Counted from the stretch's first letter, positions 52,829 to 62,786 are shown. The stretch is DNA of 64,000 nt from Methylophaga sp. (GCA_020831825.1 JAFIFW010000012.1:1-64000), one strand, 5' to 3'. Notes: generated by a model not told the origin, from the letters alone. A program made the numbers and translations.

Positions 52829-54190
52829 CTACTTAATCCAGATTTGCTTGGCGTTTACAAACTCACGGATACCGTGTGGTCCTAACTCACGGCCAAAACC
52901 GGAGGCTTTGATGCCGCCACTGGGTAGTCGTGGATCAGTTTTCACAATGCCGTTAATGGCGACCTGGCCTGCTTCGAGTTGCATGGCCATTCGTTCTGCC
53001 AGGCCGGCATTGTTGGTCCACACGGCAGCACCCAGTCCATACTCGGTATCGTTCGCCAGTTCCAGTGCATGCTCGGCATCATTTGCCTTAATAACCGCCA
53101 TCACCGGGCCAAAGGTTTCTTCTCTGAAAGCCGTCATGGTGGGAGTAACATCGGTGAGCAGGGTTACCGGATAGAAAAAACCCTCCTGTTCTGGCAAATC
53201 GCCACCCAGCAAACATTTGGCGCCTGCGGCAACGGTGTCTTGCACTTGTCGATGCAGGTTGAGCTGCAGATCCTTGCGGGCAATCGGGCCAATATCAGTT
53301 TCTTCTGATAATGGGTCGCCCAGTTGCAATTTGGCCAGACGTCTTTTCAATTTGGCGATAAAGCTGTCATAAATTGAAGCCTCAACAATAATGCGTTTGG
53401 CAGCAATGCAGGACTGTCCGGCATTAATGATTCTGGACAGCACGGCAATATCGGCTGCGCGCTCCAAATCGGCATCGGCCAGCACAATGCATGGGTCGCT
53501 ACCGCCTAATTCCAGTACACAGGGTTTGATCACGCTACCGGCTTTGGCGGCCACTTTGCTGCCTGCGCCACTGGATCCGGTGAAAGAAACGGCGGCAATA
53601 CGCTGATCTTCAATGGCCAGCTCCACCAGTGAAGTTTCAACTGGCAGATTGACCATAATGTTGTCGGGCACACCGGCTTTAACAAAAGCATCGGCAATAG
53701 CGGCTGCGGTGAAGGGCACATTGGGATCATGTTTCATCACGCAGGTATTGCCTGCCATCAAGGCGGGTGCCAGAAAACGAAAAGCCAGCCAGACCGGCGC
53801 ATTCCACGGCAAAATGCCAAGTATTGTGCCAAGTGGCGGATAACAGACATAACTTAACGACGCGTCTGAATCCAGCTCTTCTCTGGTCAGATAGCCCTCG
53901 GCATTATCTGCATAGTGTTCGGCACAAAAAGCGGCTTTTTCAACCTCAGCCAGCCCTTCCTTGATGGGCTTTCCCATCTCGGTGGCCATCAGCTCAGCCA
54001 AGCGCTGTTTTTCGGCTCGCAGTTGTTTTGCCACTGCTTTGAGCATCTGTGCCCGATATTCAAAGCTCATGGTGCGCCATGCAGGGGCAGCCGAATATGC
54101 CTCGCCTATGCGGTCGAACAGTTCGCTTCGCTTTAATGATGGGATATCACCTAGTTTTTTTCCTGTGCAGGGATCTGTTGCTGTGAGCAT
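52829..54190 (-). CDS. doeC: Aspartate-semialdehyde dehydrogenase of ectoine degradation (ALDH family)
   Basis: This encodes 453 residues of the NAD(P)-dependent aldehyde dehydrogenase superfamily. Key elements: Pro-Trp-Asn near 127, catalytic Glu in Glu-Leu-Gly-Gly-Ser near 229, and catalytic Cys in Gly-Gln-Ser-Cys near 261. By sequence alone it could be a succinate-semialdehyde dehydrogenase. Its place as last gene after doeB2-doeD-doeA points to oxidation of aspartate semialdehyde to aspartate. It is nine bases after doeA. Confidence 0.8.
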   Translation of the reverse strand: MLTATDPCTGKKLGDIPSLKRSELFDRIGEAYSAAPAWRTMSFEYRAQMLKAVAKQLRAEKQRLAELMATEMGKPIKEGLAEVEKAAFCAEHYADNAEGYLTREELDSDASLSYVCYPPLGTILGILPWNAPVWLAFRFLAPALMAGNTCVMKHDPNVPFTAAAIADAFVKAGVPDNIMVNLPVETSLVELAIEDQRIAAVSFTGSSGAGSKVAAKAGSVIKPCVLELGGSDPCIVLADADLERAADIAVLSRIINAGQSCIAAKRIIVEASIYDSFIAKLKRRLAKLQLGDPLSEETDIGPIARKDLQLNLHRQVQDTVAAGAKCLLGGDLPEQEGFFYPVTLLTDVTPTMTAFREETFGPVMAVIKANDAEHALELANDTEYGLGAAVWTNNAGLAERMAMQLEAGQVAINGIVKTDPRLPSGGIKASGFGRELGPHGIREFVNAKQIWIK

Positions 54191-54199
54191 AACTACCTC

Positions 54200-55444
54200 T
54201 TAGCTTGCAGTTGTTTTTGCGGCGGTGGATTTTTTGGCTGACTTGGCGGTATCGAGCGAGATCAGCTTCTGCTGACCCTCTTCTGGCTTAACCACAAAAT
54301 CACGATCCAGGGTAAAAAATGATTCACAACCATCTTCGGTGATATGGATGGTGTCGGAAATACCGCAGGTTTTGTCGCCATCCACGCCCCACATCCAAGG
54401 GATGATATGAAAGGTCATGCCGGGCTTGAGCACGTTCGATTCGCCTTGTTTCAGGCTGACGATGTAACCTTCATCCCAACTGGGTGGGAATGCAATGCCG
54501 ATGGAATAACCGGAACGTGTCACCAATCGGGCACCGATATCATTTTTGGTGATGATATTGCGAATCAGGTTGTCCGCATCGGATACCGTCATGCCCGGTT
54601 GAAATTTGCTGTGCACCGCGTCCAGCGCCATTTTCATGGTTTCCTGTGCCTTGTACATCGAGGGTGATAACTCACCCAGCACAACGGTGCGCATCATTGC
54701 CGTGTGATAACGACGGTAACAGCCACCTACTTCCAGAAACACATGTTCACCCGGCTGCACAATTCGACCTTCCCAAGTCGCATGACCAATCATGGTGCGT
54801 GGACCTGAAGTTACATAAGGCATCACAGCTGGCGGTTCGCCACCGGCCATGAACATGGCAGCACTGACAGCTGCGCCGATTTCATTTTCAGTAGCGCCGG
54901 CTTTGCAAGCTTCAATACCTGCCTGCATACCCGCTTCGGTCGCACGTGCAGCATTTTGCATCAGGGCGATTTCCATTGGCGATTTGCACACTCGGCCTTC
55001 TTCGACGATGCCAAAACAGTCCAGCAGCTTGCCTTCGGTCAGCGTGGTGTGAATGCAGTCCTGATGGTAGGCAGGGAAGAAATAACTATTACGCTCATAG
55101 CCAATGCGTTTTTTATCCAGACCAAATTCACGTAGCGCATCCACCAGCATCTGAATCGCATCACCGGTGTCTGGATACGGCCGGGTGATGTCCACCCAGG
55201 TCCGGTGAATCACATTCGATTCTTCCAGTTTTCGGGTGATCATGAACGGCTCATCTTCCAACGGCACCACCAATGCCTGAAAAAACGAATACCCTGTGGT
55301 CTGATAATCGGTGAGATACATGATGTTTTCCGGATCGGAAATCACCACGGCGTCCATGTGCCGTTCGGCAATGCGTTGACGCAGTTCGCTCAGTCGTCGT
55401 TCGTATTCCTCAAACGGGAAGGTCATATCATTGCGTTCTCTCAT
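54200..55444 (-). CDS. doeA: Ectoine hydrolase
   Basis: This encodes 414 residues of the M24 peptidase/creatinase fold. DoeA opens the ectoine ring to N-acetyl-2,4-diaminobutyrate. The metal-binding residues of true M24 peptidases are replaced (Glu-Val-Gly-Gly-Cys-Tyr-Arg-Arg-Tyr-His in the usual Asp region), as in metal-independent creatinase. A Lys/Ala/Thr-rich tail closes the protein. The start at 55444 overlaps the transaminase stop (ATGA) and has GGAGG six bases upstream. Confidence 0.85.
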   Translation of the reverse strand: MRERNDMTFPFEEYERRLSELRQRIAERHMDAVVISDPENIMYLTDYQTTGYSFFQALVVPLEDEPFMITRKLEESNVIHRTWVDITRPYPDTGDAIQMLVDALREFGLDKKRIGYERNSYFFPAYHQDCIHTTLTEGKLLDCFGIVEEGRVCKSPMEIALMQNAARATEAGMQAGIEACKAGATENEIGAAVSAAMFMAGGEPPAVMPYVTSGPRTMIGHATWEGRIVQPGEHVFLEVGGCYRRYHTAMMRTVVLGELSPSMYKAQETMKMALDAVHSKFQPGMTVSDADNLIRNIITKNDIGARLVTRSGYSIGIAFPPSWDEGYIVSLKQGESNVLKPGMTFHIIPWMWGVDGDKTCGISDTIHITEDGCESFFTLDRDFVVKPEEGQQKLISLDTAKSAKKSTAAKTTAS

Positions 55445-56721
55445 GCCGCGGCCTCCATTTGCATCACGCTGCCAGTGACCTTGGCGAGAATATCCAGACC
55501 CTGCTGCAAATCTTCATCAGGAATGGTCAGCGGCGGAATCAGTTTGACCACCCGGCCGCCGGTGCCACAGCTGGCAATCAACAATCCTTGGTCAAAACAC
55601 TCGGCGACGATTTTTTTGGCCAGATCGCCATCGCCCACATCCAGACCGACAATCATGCCTTTGCCGGTGATATTGATGGCATCATGCTGCTCGGCCAGCG
55701 GCTGCAATTTTTTCAGCACGGTTTCGCCGTCCTGACGCACCTTGTCCATCAGCGCATCATCATCAAAGTAGTCCAGTGCGACGTCTCCAGCGACAAAAGA
55801 CAGGTTTTGCCCACGGAATGTGCCGGTATGCTCACCCGGTGACCAGTGATCATCGAACTCAGGTTTGACCAGATTCATCGCCATGGGTGTGCCAAGACCG
55901 CCAATGCCTTTGGCAAGGCAGACGATGTCTGGGTCAATATCCAAATCATCAAAGCTGAAGAAAGATCCTGTGCGGCCCATGCCCACCTGAATATCATCAA
56001 CAATCAGCAATGAATCGACTTCTTTTGCCAATTGTGCCAGTGCCTGAATCCAGGCTTTATCGGCCACTTTCACGCCGCCTTCGGCCTGAATGGTCTCCAG
56101 TAAAAACGCCGCAGGCGGTGCGATACCACTGGAGCTGTCGGTATAGATGGCTCTGAGCTGATCAATGCTCTTCATGCCGCACCCCAGTTCGCAGCCGGGG
56201 CAAGGCTTGTCACAACCAAAAGCAAAGTGCTTGACATGGTTGAGCGGCACGCCAGCAGCATTTCGGAAATATTGATTGGCCGTGGCACTCAAGGCTCCCA
56301 GCGTCATGCCATGAAAGCCATGACTGAATGCCACAATATCCTGACGTCCAGTAGCTCTGCGAGCCAGTTTCATGGCAGCTTCAACCGAGTTGGTGCCCGT
56401 CGGCCCCATAAACTGCAAACGATGTGTCATGTTGCGAGGTTTTAGAATGGTCTCGGTAAAGTGCTCCATGTAACGACGTTTGGCGGTGGTATGCATGTCC
56501 AGGCTGTGAATCACGCCACCTGATTGCAGATAATCCACCACAGCAGCAGTCATGCGTTGGTTGTTATGACCAAAGTTGAGTACTCCGGCCCCTGCAAAAA
56601 AGTCGATATATTGCTTGCCGTTTTCGTCGGTTTGCCTCGCGTTATCTGCTTTATCAAACACGGTCGGGTAGACCCGGCAGTAGGCTTTGATGGCGGACTC
56701 TCGTTGCTCGAATATGCTCAT
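55441..56721 (-). CDS. doeD: Diaminobutyrate--2-oxoglutarate transaminase of ectoine degradation
   Basis: This encodes 426 residues, a class III PLP transaminase close to EctB/DoeD. Asp-Asp-Ile-Gln-Val-Gly lies near 240 and the PLP Lys in Leu-Ala-Lys-Gly-Ile-Gly-Gly near 270. It converts 2,4-diaminobutyrate to aspartate semialdehyde in the degradation direction. The absence of ectA and ectC here and the presence of doeA favour a catabolic role. It is 18 bases after doeB2. Confidence 0.85.
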   Translation of the reverse strand: MSIFEQRESAIKAYCRVYPTVFDKADNARQTDENGKQYIDFFAGAGVLNFGHNNQRMTAAVVDYLQSGGVIHSLDMHTTAKRRYMEHFTETILKPRNMTHRLQFMGPTGTNSVEAAMKLARRATGRQDIVAFSHGFHGMTLGALSATANQYFRNAAGVPLNHVKHFAFGCDKPCPGCELGCGMKSIDQLRAIYTDSSSGIAPPAAFLLETIQAEGGVKVADKAWIQALAQLAKEVDSLLIVDDIQVGMGRTGSFFSFDDLDIDPDIVCLAKGIGGLGTPMAMNLVKPEFDDHWSPGEHTGTFRGQNLSFVAGDVALDYFDDDALMDKVRQDGETVLKKLQPLAEQHDAINITGKGMIVGLDVGDGDLAKKIVAECFDQGLLIASCGTGGRVVKLIPPLTIPDEDLQQGLDILAKVTGSVMQMEAAA

Positions 56722-56739
56722 TGGCTTCTCCTCTGAAAA

Positions 56740-57921
56740 TCAAGCGGTGTCGGGGAATGCTTCCTCCGGAACAGGTGCGCCAACCAGGCGCGAAAACAGA
56801 CAACTGACCAGCGGGATCAGTCGATCATTGAAATCGTAATGCGGGCTGTGACAGGGTGACTGGTGATCGGGGCCATCATCACTGCCAATCAGCGCAAAGG
56901 CGCCGGGAATTTCCTGCAGGTAATAACTGAAATCTTCTGAGGCCATGATCGGCACAGTCGTCAGGCTGTCAATGGATTGCTCACCATGAAGCGACTGCCA
57001 GGCCTGACGCACTTGCATGGCTTCGACAGCATGGTTGATAGTCGCGTCATAGCGAGGGCTGATATGCACATCCGCTGCAACGCCATAAGTCAGTGCTGTT
57101 TGTTGGCTGATCTCGGTAATCAGCCGATTCACCTCATCACGAGTGACCCGGTCTGGCACACGAATGCTGCCCCCCAGCATGGCATTTTGTGGAATCACGG
57201 TAGCCGCACTGGGCGCATCAATAGAAGTCACACTGACCACGGCGGTTTGCTGTGGTGCCAGTCTGCGACTGATGATCTGTTGCAGATTCAAGGTAATCGC
57301 ACTGGCCGCCAGCACCGGATCTCGACATAACTCCGGCTGGCTGGCATGTCCACCTTGTCCCGTGAGGTGTATTTGAAAAGTGCCGTTACCACACATCACC
57401 AAACCCTCTGGACACAGCAATTGACCGAAAGGAATTGCTGGCCAGTTATGCCAGCCAAAAATTTTATCGACGCCGTCCAGCGCGCCGTTGTTAATCATTT
57501 CTCTGGCCCCGTGACCGCCCTCTTCTGCGGGCTGAAAAATGAGCGTTACCGGACCAGGCAAACTGTGTTCGTGGAATTTCAGCCAACTGGCAGCCGCCAA
57601 CAAGGTTGCGGTGTGTCCATCATGACCACAGGCATGCATGCAGCCACTTTGCCGAGATGTCCAGCTTTTCTGGGTGTCTTCCTGAATCGGCAAGGCATCA
57701 ATATCACCACGCAAGGCTATATGTGGCCCTTTGGCCTCAGCGTTGAGAATGGCCAGCGTGCCTGTGCCTGCACAGGGGCGCCAGTTGATATTCAGGGTGC
57801 TCAGATAATCGCGAATTCGGCTCGCAGTCTTGAACTCCTGCCAACCCAGCTCGGGTTCGGAATGAAGCTCACGTCGGATTTTTTGTGCGGTGGTGATGGT
57901 TTTCTGCCAGACATCTGACAT
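56740..57921 (-). CDS. doeB2: N2-acetyl-L-2,4-diaminobutanoate deacetylase, M20 type
   Basis: This encodes 393 residues of the M20D amidohydrolase family. Metal ligands are visible in Met-His-Ala-Cys-Gly-His-Asp-Gly-His near 95-103, Pro-Ala-Glu-Glu-Gly-Gly near 131-136 and the late Ala-Ser-Glu-Asp-Phe-Ser. It differs from the AspA-type DoeB of Halomonas, but M20 enzymes labelled DoeB2 occur in such operons. It should release acetate from N-acetyl-diaminobutyrate. It is first of the operon. Confidence 0.8.
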   Translation of the reverse strand: MSDVWQKTITTAQKIRRELHSEPELGWQEFKTASRIRDYLSTLNINWRPCAGTGTLAILNAEAKGPHIALRGDIDALPIQEDTQKSWTSRQSGCMHACGHDGHTATLLAAASWLKFHEHSLPGPVTLIFQPAEEGGHGAREMINNGALDGVDKIFGWHNWPAIPFGQLLCPEGLVMCGNGTFQIHLTGQGGHASQPELCRDPVLAASAITLNLQQIISRRLAPQQTAVVSVTSIDAPSAATVIPQNAMLGGSIRVPDRVTRDEVNRLITEISQQTALTYGVAADVHISPRYDATINHAVEAMQVRQAWQSLHGEQSIDSLTTVPIMASEDFSYYLQEIPGAFALIGSDDGPDHQSPCHSPHYDFNDRLIPLVSCLFSRLVGAPVPEEAFPDTA

Positions 57922-58336
57922 GGTCCCTCCCCGGTTTGAACAGCGTTGGTGGCTACTGTTCTGGATTCAAAACAATTGCGCTTTCACAATGAACAGATTG
58001 CGCGGAATTTGCAAACCGCCCGATTCAAGCAAGGCCGGCACAACAAAAATACGCAACACTCATGCCATAAGCCGACAAGCAAACAGCCACGTTTGTTCAT
58101 GAAAATTCAACAATGGCCAAAAATAAACCACACAATAAACATAGTTTTCAACAAGTTAAAAAATGATCTTTATAATATTTATACTTTTCAAACTGGCCGA
58201 TGAATGCTATTTTTGAACCATCACACAACATCAAATGCACTCAGACTGCATACTTGAACGCACCAGCTGAGTGAATATGGCAAGCCTGCTTGCCAACTGA
58301 AACCATTTTTTTAACCTCAACAATTAAGGGTGATTT
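57922..58336. promoter_or_regulatory. Divergent control region between the doe operon and the PA2779 gene
   Basis: This is a 415-base gap with an AT-rich part (58130-58200). A perfect 7-bp inverted repeat with a CCTG loop (TGGCAAG/CTTGCCA, 58278-58295) is followed after nine bases by seven T on the plus strand. The hairpin could be a terminator of an unseen short transcript or a regulator site. No gene is seen. Confidence 0.45.
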
Positions 58337-58717
58337 ATGAAACGCAAACTGACAAGCTGGATTATGATTCTTGCTTTCTTCGGCACCACCACCTTGCCAC
58401 TTCAAGCCGCGATGATTTCAACGCCTGATGTAATTGCCGTAGAACAAAGCCAGTATGACCGTGCTCAGCTGATTGCTTTGCTGGATCGCGAAGATGTGCA
58501 ATCACAACTGCTGGCAATGGGCGTCTCGGCTGAACAAGCTGCAGAGCGTGTCAACAGCATGACTGATCTGGAAGTTGCCGAACTGAATCAAAGACTGGCC
58601 GATCTACCTGCCGGTGCCGGTGTTCTGAGTGTCGTTGTTATCATCTTTGTCGTCTTTGTCATTACTGATGCGATTGGTGCGACCAACATCTTCTCGTTCG
58701 TTCGCCCAGTGAGATAA
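58337..58717 (+). CDS. PA2779 family protein
   Basis: This encodes 126 residues. A signal-like N-terminus (Met-Lys-Arg-Lys then a hydrophobic run to about residue 24) is followed by a helical domain (Gln-Leu-Leu-Ala-Met-Gly-Val-Ser) and a C-terminal membrane helix (95-118) after Leu-Pro-Ala-Gly-Ala-Gly. The pattern matches PA2779-type proteins, which are almost always followed by a PA2778 cysteine peptidase, as here (stop and start share one base, TAATG). The function is unknown. Confidence 0.85.
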   Translation: MKRKLTSWIMILAFFGTTTLPLQAAMISTPDVIAVEQSQYDRAQLIALLDREDVQSQLLAMGVSAEQAAERVNSMTDLEVAELNQRLADLPAGAGVLSVVVIIFVVFVITDAIGATNIFSFVRPVR

Positions 58718-59718
58718 TGACCACAGTATTTTTGACCACCAACACCCAGCGACGGCTGGGTGTTTTTTTTGTTTTGCTGATGCTGTTGCTATCAGGCTGT
58801 AACCACACGCCGCAGACACAGCAACTGATGCAGCTCGATCATACCGAGCCACACATCGAGCTTTTTGATGTGCCCTTTTTTCCCCAAACCGAGTATCAAT
58901 GCGGCCCAGCGGCCTTGGCAACTGTGCTGAATTTTCGAGATATTGAAATCAGTCCCGATGAACTGACCGAGCAGGTCTATGTGCCAGAGCGTAAAGGCAG
59001 CCTGCAAATTGAAATGACGGCAGCCGCTCGCCGACAAGGTTTGATTACTTATCCAATCAATCCATCAATGAGCGATTTATTCAGCGAGGTTGAGGCTGGC
59101 AACCCGGTGCTGGTGATGCAAAACCTTGGCTATAACTGGATGCCTTTCTGGCATTACGCTGTGGTGGTTGGTTTTGATCTTAACCAGCAAAATGTCATCC
59201 TGCGTTCAGCTGAAACCAAACGCATGACAACACCCCTTGCCACCTTCGAGCGCACCTGGGCCAGAACCGACTATTGGGGACTGGTGATTGTCGACCCTCA
59301 TCAACTACCCGCCACTGTTAACGAAGCAAACTGGTTGCGCAGTGCCTATGATTTGCAACAAACCGGCCAGACTGAAGCCGCGCTGACCGCTTATCAGACT
59401 GCCCATCAGCAATGGCCTACATCGTCAAGCTCAACGATTGCTTTGACCAATCTGTTGTTCGAGCAATCAGATTACCGCGCCGCAGATGACGTGTTTGCCA
59501 GAGCACTGGCACAAAATCCATTGCAGGCCGACCTGTGGAACAACCGTGCCCATGTCCTCAAAGCATTGCAATGTCCGCAGCAGGCTCGCACAGCTGCAGC
59601 CTGTGGTCTGGCCGTTGCGCCTGACAACCCTCACCTGCAATCAACCCATCAAACCATGCGAGCATTGGATGACCAGCAAGCCACGCCTGATTGCCCGACC
59701 GTTACCTGTCCGTGGTAA
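58717..59718 (+). CDS. PA2778 family cysteine peptidase, lipoprotein
   Basis: This encodes 333 residues. The lipobox Leu-Ser-Gly-Cys ends at Cys-28. A C39-like peptidase domain has the catalytic Cys in Tyr-Gln-Cys-Gly-Pro-Ala-Ala near 67 and His in Phe-Trp-His-Tyr-Ala-Val-Val-Val-Gly near 145. TPR-like helices fill 205-315. It may process the PA2779 protein or a bacteriocin-like partner at the membrane, but the substrate is not known. Confidence 0.85.
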   Translation: MTTVFLTTNTQRRLGVFFVLLMLLLSGCNHTPQTQQLMQLDHTEPHIELFDVPFFPQTEYQCGPAALATVLNFRDIEISPDELTEQVYVPERKGSLQIEMTAAARRQGLITYPINPSMSDLFSEVEAGNPVLVMQNLGYNWMPFWHYAVVVGFDLNQQNVILRSAETKRMTTPLATFERTWARTDYWGLVIVDPHQLPATVNEANWLRSAYDLQQTGQTEAALTAYQTAHQQWPTSSSSTIALTNLLFEQSDYRAADDVFARALAQNPLQADLWNNRAHVLKALQCPQQARTAAACGLAVAPDNPHLQSTHQTMRALDDQQATPDCPTVTCPW

Positions 59719-59842
59719 CTGCGGCGCCAGAAGTCATGTTTCTCAGGAGACATCTGAATAAGCAAAAGCACAATATCAGTGGTTGTATTATCATGGTGCG
59801 TATATTTTCTGATGACCCAAACTGGCAGCGTTGAGGCCTTCC

Positions 59843-60487
59843 ATGAGCACTGTATTAAATATTGAATCCCTGCGTTCAGCGCCGGTTCAGAATGATCCGT
59901 TTCCTTTTTTCAGCGTTGAACGCAGTATCGACGACACGCAGCTTGCCGAGATTCTGCAAGATTTCCCCAGCATCAAGGATGGTGGCAGTTTCAATGTGGA
60001 TGATGTTGAAGTCAGTCCTCGATTCCAGCAGTTTCTGCAATCGATCGACAGCCCGGAATTTCGTCAGATCATTCGTGACAAATTTGCAGTAGATGTCATG
60101 GATTTGCCGATGATGATGACCCTTCGCGGCTATTCACGAAAAAAAGACGGCCGCATTCATACGGACTCCAAAACCAAGCTGGTCACCATTTTGATTTATC
60201 TCAATGATGAGTGGACTGCTTCAAGCGGCCGACTGCGTATGCTGCGAGATGGTGAGAACATGGATGATTATGTCGCTGAAATCACGCCGGGGCCGGGATC
60301 GCTGGTAGCGTTTAAAGTGACTGATAATTGCTGGCATGGCTATCCCAGTTATGAAGGCACCCGCCGTTCGATTCAAATCAACTTTTTGACCAGCGAAAAA
60401 GCCAGCAGCAAACATCGTTTTTTTCACAAACTGAGTGCCAAACTCAAAGCCTTGTTTAGACGCAATAAATCTGCGGTCAAACACTAA
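59843..60487 (+). CDS. 2-oxoglutarate/Fe(II)-dependent oxygenase
   Basis: This encodes 214 residues from the ATG at 59843 (GAGG seven bases upstream). The iron-binding His-x-Asp is in Arg-Ile-His-Thr-Asp near 111-113. The distal His is in Trp-His-Gly-Tyr-Pro and the 2-oxoglutarate Arg in Gly-Thr-Arg-Arg-Ser near 178. A basic C-terminus follows. Its neighbours suggest a hydroxylase acting on a cell-surface glycan or peptide, but that is inference. Confidence 0.82.
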   Translation: MSTVLNIESLRSAPVQNDPFPFFSVERSIDDTQLAEILQDFPSIKDGGSFNVDDVEVSPRFQQFLQSIDSPEFRQIIRDKFAVDVMDLPMMMTLRGYSRKKDGRIHTDSKTKLVTILIYLNDEWTASSGRLRMLRDGENMDDYVAEITPGPGSLVAFKVTDNCWHGYPSYEGTRRSIQINFLTSEKASSKHRFFHKLSAKLKALFRRNKSAVKH

Positions 60488-60524
60488 AAACCTCCGCGCC
60501 ATCATGACTACTGGATTGATCTGA

Positions 60525-62786
60525 ATGAACCAGCCGCCATCGTCGACTGAAAACACCGCTTTGCCAGAAAACGGCCCTGTTATGAATGGCCGTCTGCTCA
60601 GACATGCCCTACCCTATGCCCTCACTGGCGGCTTGTCTTTCCGCAATGGTCATATCCCGCATGGTGGCCATCAAATTCCCGAAGACTTTGTCGGTGTCGG
60701 TGTGACCACCAATGATGATCCGGCAACCGATGAAGTCGTGCTGGAAGCGATTCGGGTACTCAAACTGAAACAAGTCCGACTTGATTTCACCTATGGCGAT
60801 GAAGATGGCGCTGTCGCACGTTTACTGGAGCGATTGCTCAACACCGAGGTCAAGGTGCTGCTGAGTCTGGTGCAGCCGTTTCGTGAAGCACAGCAAATGA
60901 AACAACAAGCCGCACAAGAGCGCTGGCAAGACTTTATCAACATGATAACCAGTCGCTATGGCAAGCAGGTCGCAGCTGTGGAAATTGGCGCAACCTGCAA
61001 TCGTCGCCGTTGGGCGGGCTACGATACACAAAGTTTTTTTAATGCCTGGGATATTGCCTGGCGCTGCTTGTCGGCACAGGGCATTACGATAGCAGGGCCG
61101 AATATTTCTGACTTTGAGCCGCTGTATAACATCGCCATGCTCAAAGAGTTTCGTGCGCTTGGTCAATTGCCGGATATTCATACCAACAACCTGTTCAGCG
61201 AACGGGTCACTGAACCGGAACGCTTTGATCACCGAATTTTGGGTATCCAACTGGCTACCCGACTCCGATTCAACCTGGTCAAAAAAGCGCGTCTGCTGCG
61301 GAAAATCAATGACCACTTCGGGGTCAAAAAGATGGTCACTCCTGCGGCCTTCTGGACTTTGCCGCGCATTGAACGCCTACTGCTCAATAGTGAACAAAAG
61401 CAGGCTGATTACCTGTCACGCTATTTTATTCTGCTGGCTGCTTCTGGCGCGTTTGATCAGGTCAACTGGGGACCGCTGATTTGTGCCCGTGAAGGTCTGA
61501 TTGATGATGGTACTGGCAGCTATCCAGCACTGGAACGCATCACTCACTATCGGAGTGTGTCAGGCCAGGTGACTGATTTCAGAGTCCGGCCTGCTTTTCA
61601 GGCAATGCAGGCATTTAATCGCCTGATCCCAGGCAGCGTTTATCTGGGGCCATTGCAAACAGCCGATCAGATTGAGATACATGTGTTCCAGCGAGATCAG
61701 CATCTGATTCATGCCGCATGGACGGTGAATGGTCAGGCCGTCGCCTTGAGTGACTTGTATTCAGAAGCAGATCTGGCGACAGCCGCTTGCTTCAGCCGTG
61801 ATGGTGAAGCCTTGTCACAATTGCCGGATCTGATCACCGAAGTGCCAGTGTATCTTCGCTGGATCACCACTCAGCCAATCAACATTGATCACTTGCCAGC
61901 CCGAGTTGAACACATTTACAGACATTGGCCGGACAAACAGTATTTTGTCGTTAAGGACGCTGACTGGCGCGGCATGATCGTCGCCAATAGTGCCGAGGAA
62001 GCCGAACACATCCGCGCACAGTTGCATCCAGATAACCTTCCGGCTGCCGATGAACAATGCCTGTTGCGTAAAGCACGTAATGCCATCTGGAAAGTGTCTG
62101 GCATTGACGGCGAACAAGTGGTTGTCAAAAAACCACTGAAAATGCATCCGCACAAGCACTTACTGGATCGGCATAAACCTTCCAAGGCTCACAGAAGCTG
62201 GAACGCAGCCGGAGAAATGCTGCGTCGCAACGTGCCCACCGCCAAGCCCATCGCATATTTTGAAAAAGTCGGTGACGAATCCCAGCTCAATAACTACTTC
62301 ATTTGTGAGCGCGTTGATTACGACTTTACAGCTCGGGAAATGCTGTCCGCCTTTGCCGAAGGACACACCGAGTTTGACGGAATCAGTGACAAGAATGCCT
62401 ATCAGCAACTGGCGACTTTTTTACTACATTTGCACGGTCGTGGTATTTGGTTCAGGGATCTGGCCGGTGGCAATATTCTGGTGAAAAAACACGCCGACTC
62501 CAGGCTTGAGTTCACGCTGGTGGATATCAACCGGGCACGCTTTTTCAACAAAGGCATTGCATTCAAATATTGTCTGTCTGATTTAGCACGTATCTGTAAC
62601 AAGTTGCATTGGCCCGGCAGACATCAATTGCTCGGCATCTATTTCAGCCAGCGCTTCAAACCGCAAAAACTGACTTTCAGAAACTTGCTCCCGTTCTATA
62701 TTTACGATTTCAAGGTCAGTTTCAAACGCCGGTTTGGTCGCAAGGCTGTTCGGAGGATCTGGCGCAAACTTCGTGGTCAGCAGTAA
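60525..62786 (+). CDS. TIM-barrel glycosidase-like domain fused to a lipopolysaccharide kinase-like domain
   Basis: This encodes 753 residues. Residues 45-400 look like a glycoside-hydrolase type barrel (Val-Arg-Leu-Asp-Phe-Thr-Tyr-Gly-Asp near 88-96, Glu-Ile-Gly-Ala-Thr-Cys-Asn near 151-157 with a possible catalytic Glu). Residues 500-720 resemble the Kdo/WaaP/InaA kinases: Val-Val-Val-Lys-Lys-Pro with a candidate ATP Lys, then Phe-Arg-Asp-Leu-Ala-Gly-Gly-Asn and Val-Asp-Ile-Asn-Arg in place of DFG. No signal peptide is seen. It probably modifies an envelope sugar. Confidence 0.7.
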   Translation: MNQPPSSTENTALPENGPVMNGRLLRHALPYALTGGLSFRNGHIPHGGHQIPEDFVGVGVTTNDDPATDEVVLEAIRVLKLKQVRLDFTYGDEDGAVARLLERLLNTEVKVLLSLVQPFREAQQMKQQAAQERWQDFINMITSRYGKQVAAVEIGATCNRRRWAGYDTQSFFNAWDIAWRCLSAQGITIAGPNISDFEPLYNIAMLKEFRALGQLPDIHTNNLFSERVTEPERFDHRILGIQLATRLRFNLVKKARLLRKINDHFGVKKMVTPAAFWTLPRIERLLLNSEQKQADYLSRYFILLAASGAFDQVNWGPLICAREGLIDDGTGSYPALERITHYRSVSGQVTDFRVRPAFQAMQAFNRLIPGSVYLGPLQTADQIEIHVFQRDQHLIHAAWTVNGQAVALSDLYSEADLATAACFSRDGEALSQLPDLITEVPVYLRWITTQPINIDHLPARVEHIYRHWPDKQYFVVKDADWRGMIVANSAEEAEHIRAQLHPDNLPAADEQCLLRKARNAIWKVSGIDGEQVVVKKPLKMHPHKHLLDRHKPSKAHRSWNAAGEMLRRNVPTAKPIAYFEKVGDESQLNNYFICERVDYDFTAREMLSAFAEGHTEFDGISDKNAYQQLATFLLHLHGRGIWFRDLAGGNILVKKHADSRLEFTLVDINRARFFNKGIAFKYCLSDLARICNKLHWPGRHQLLGIYFSQRFKPQKLTFRNLLPFYIYDFKVSFKRRFGRKAVRRIWRKLRGQQ

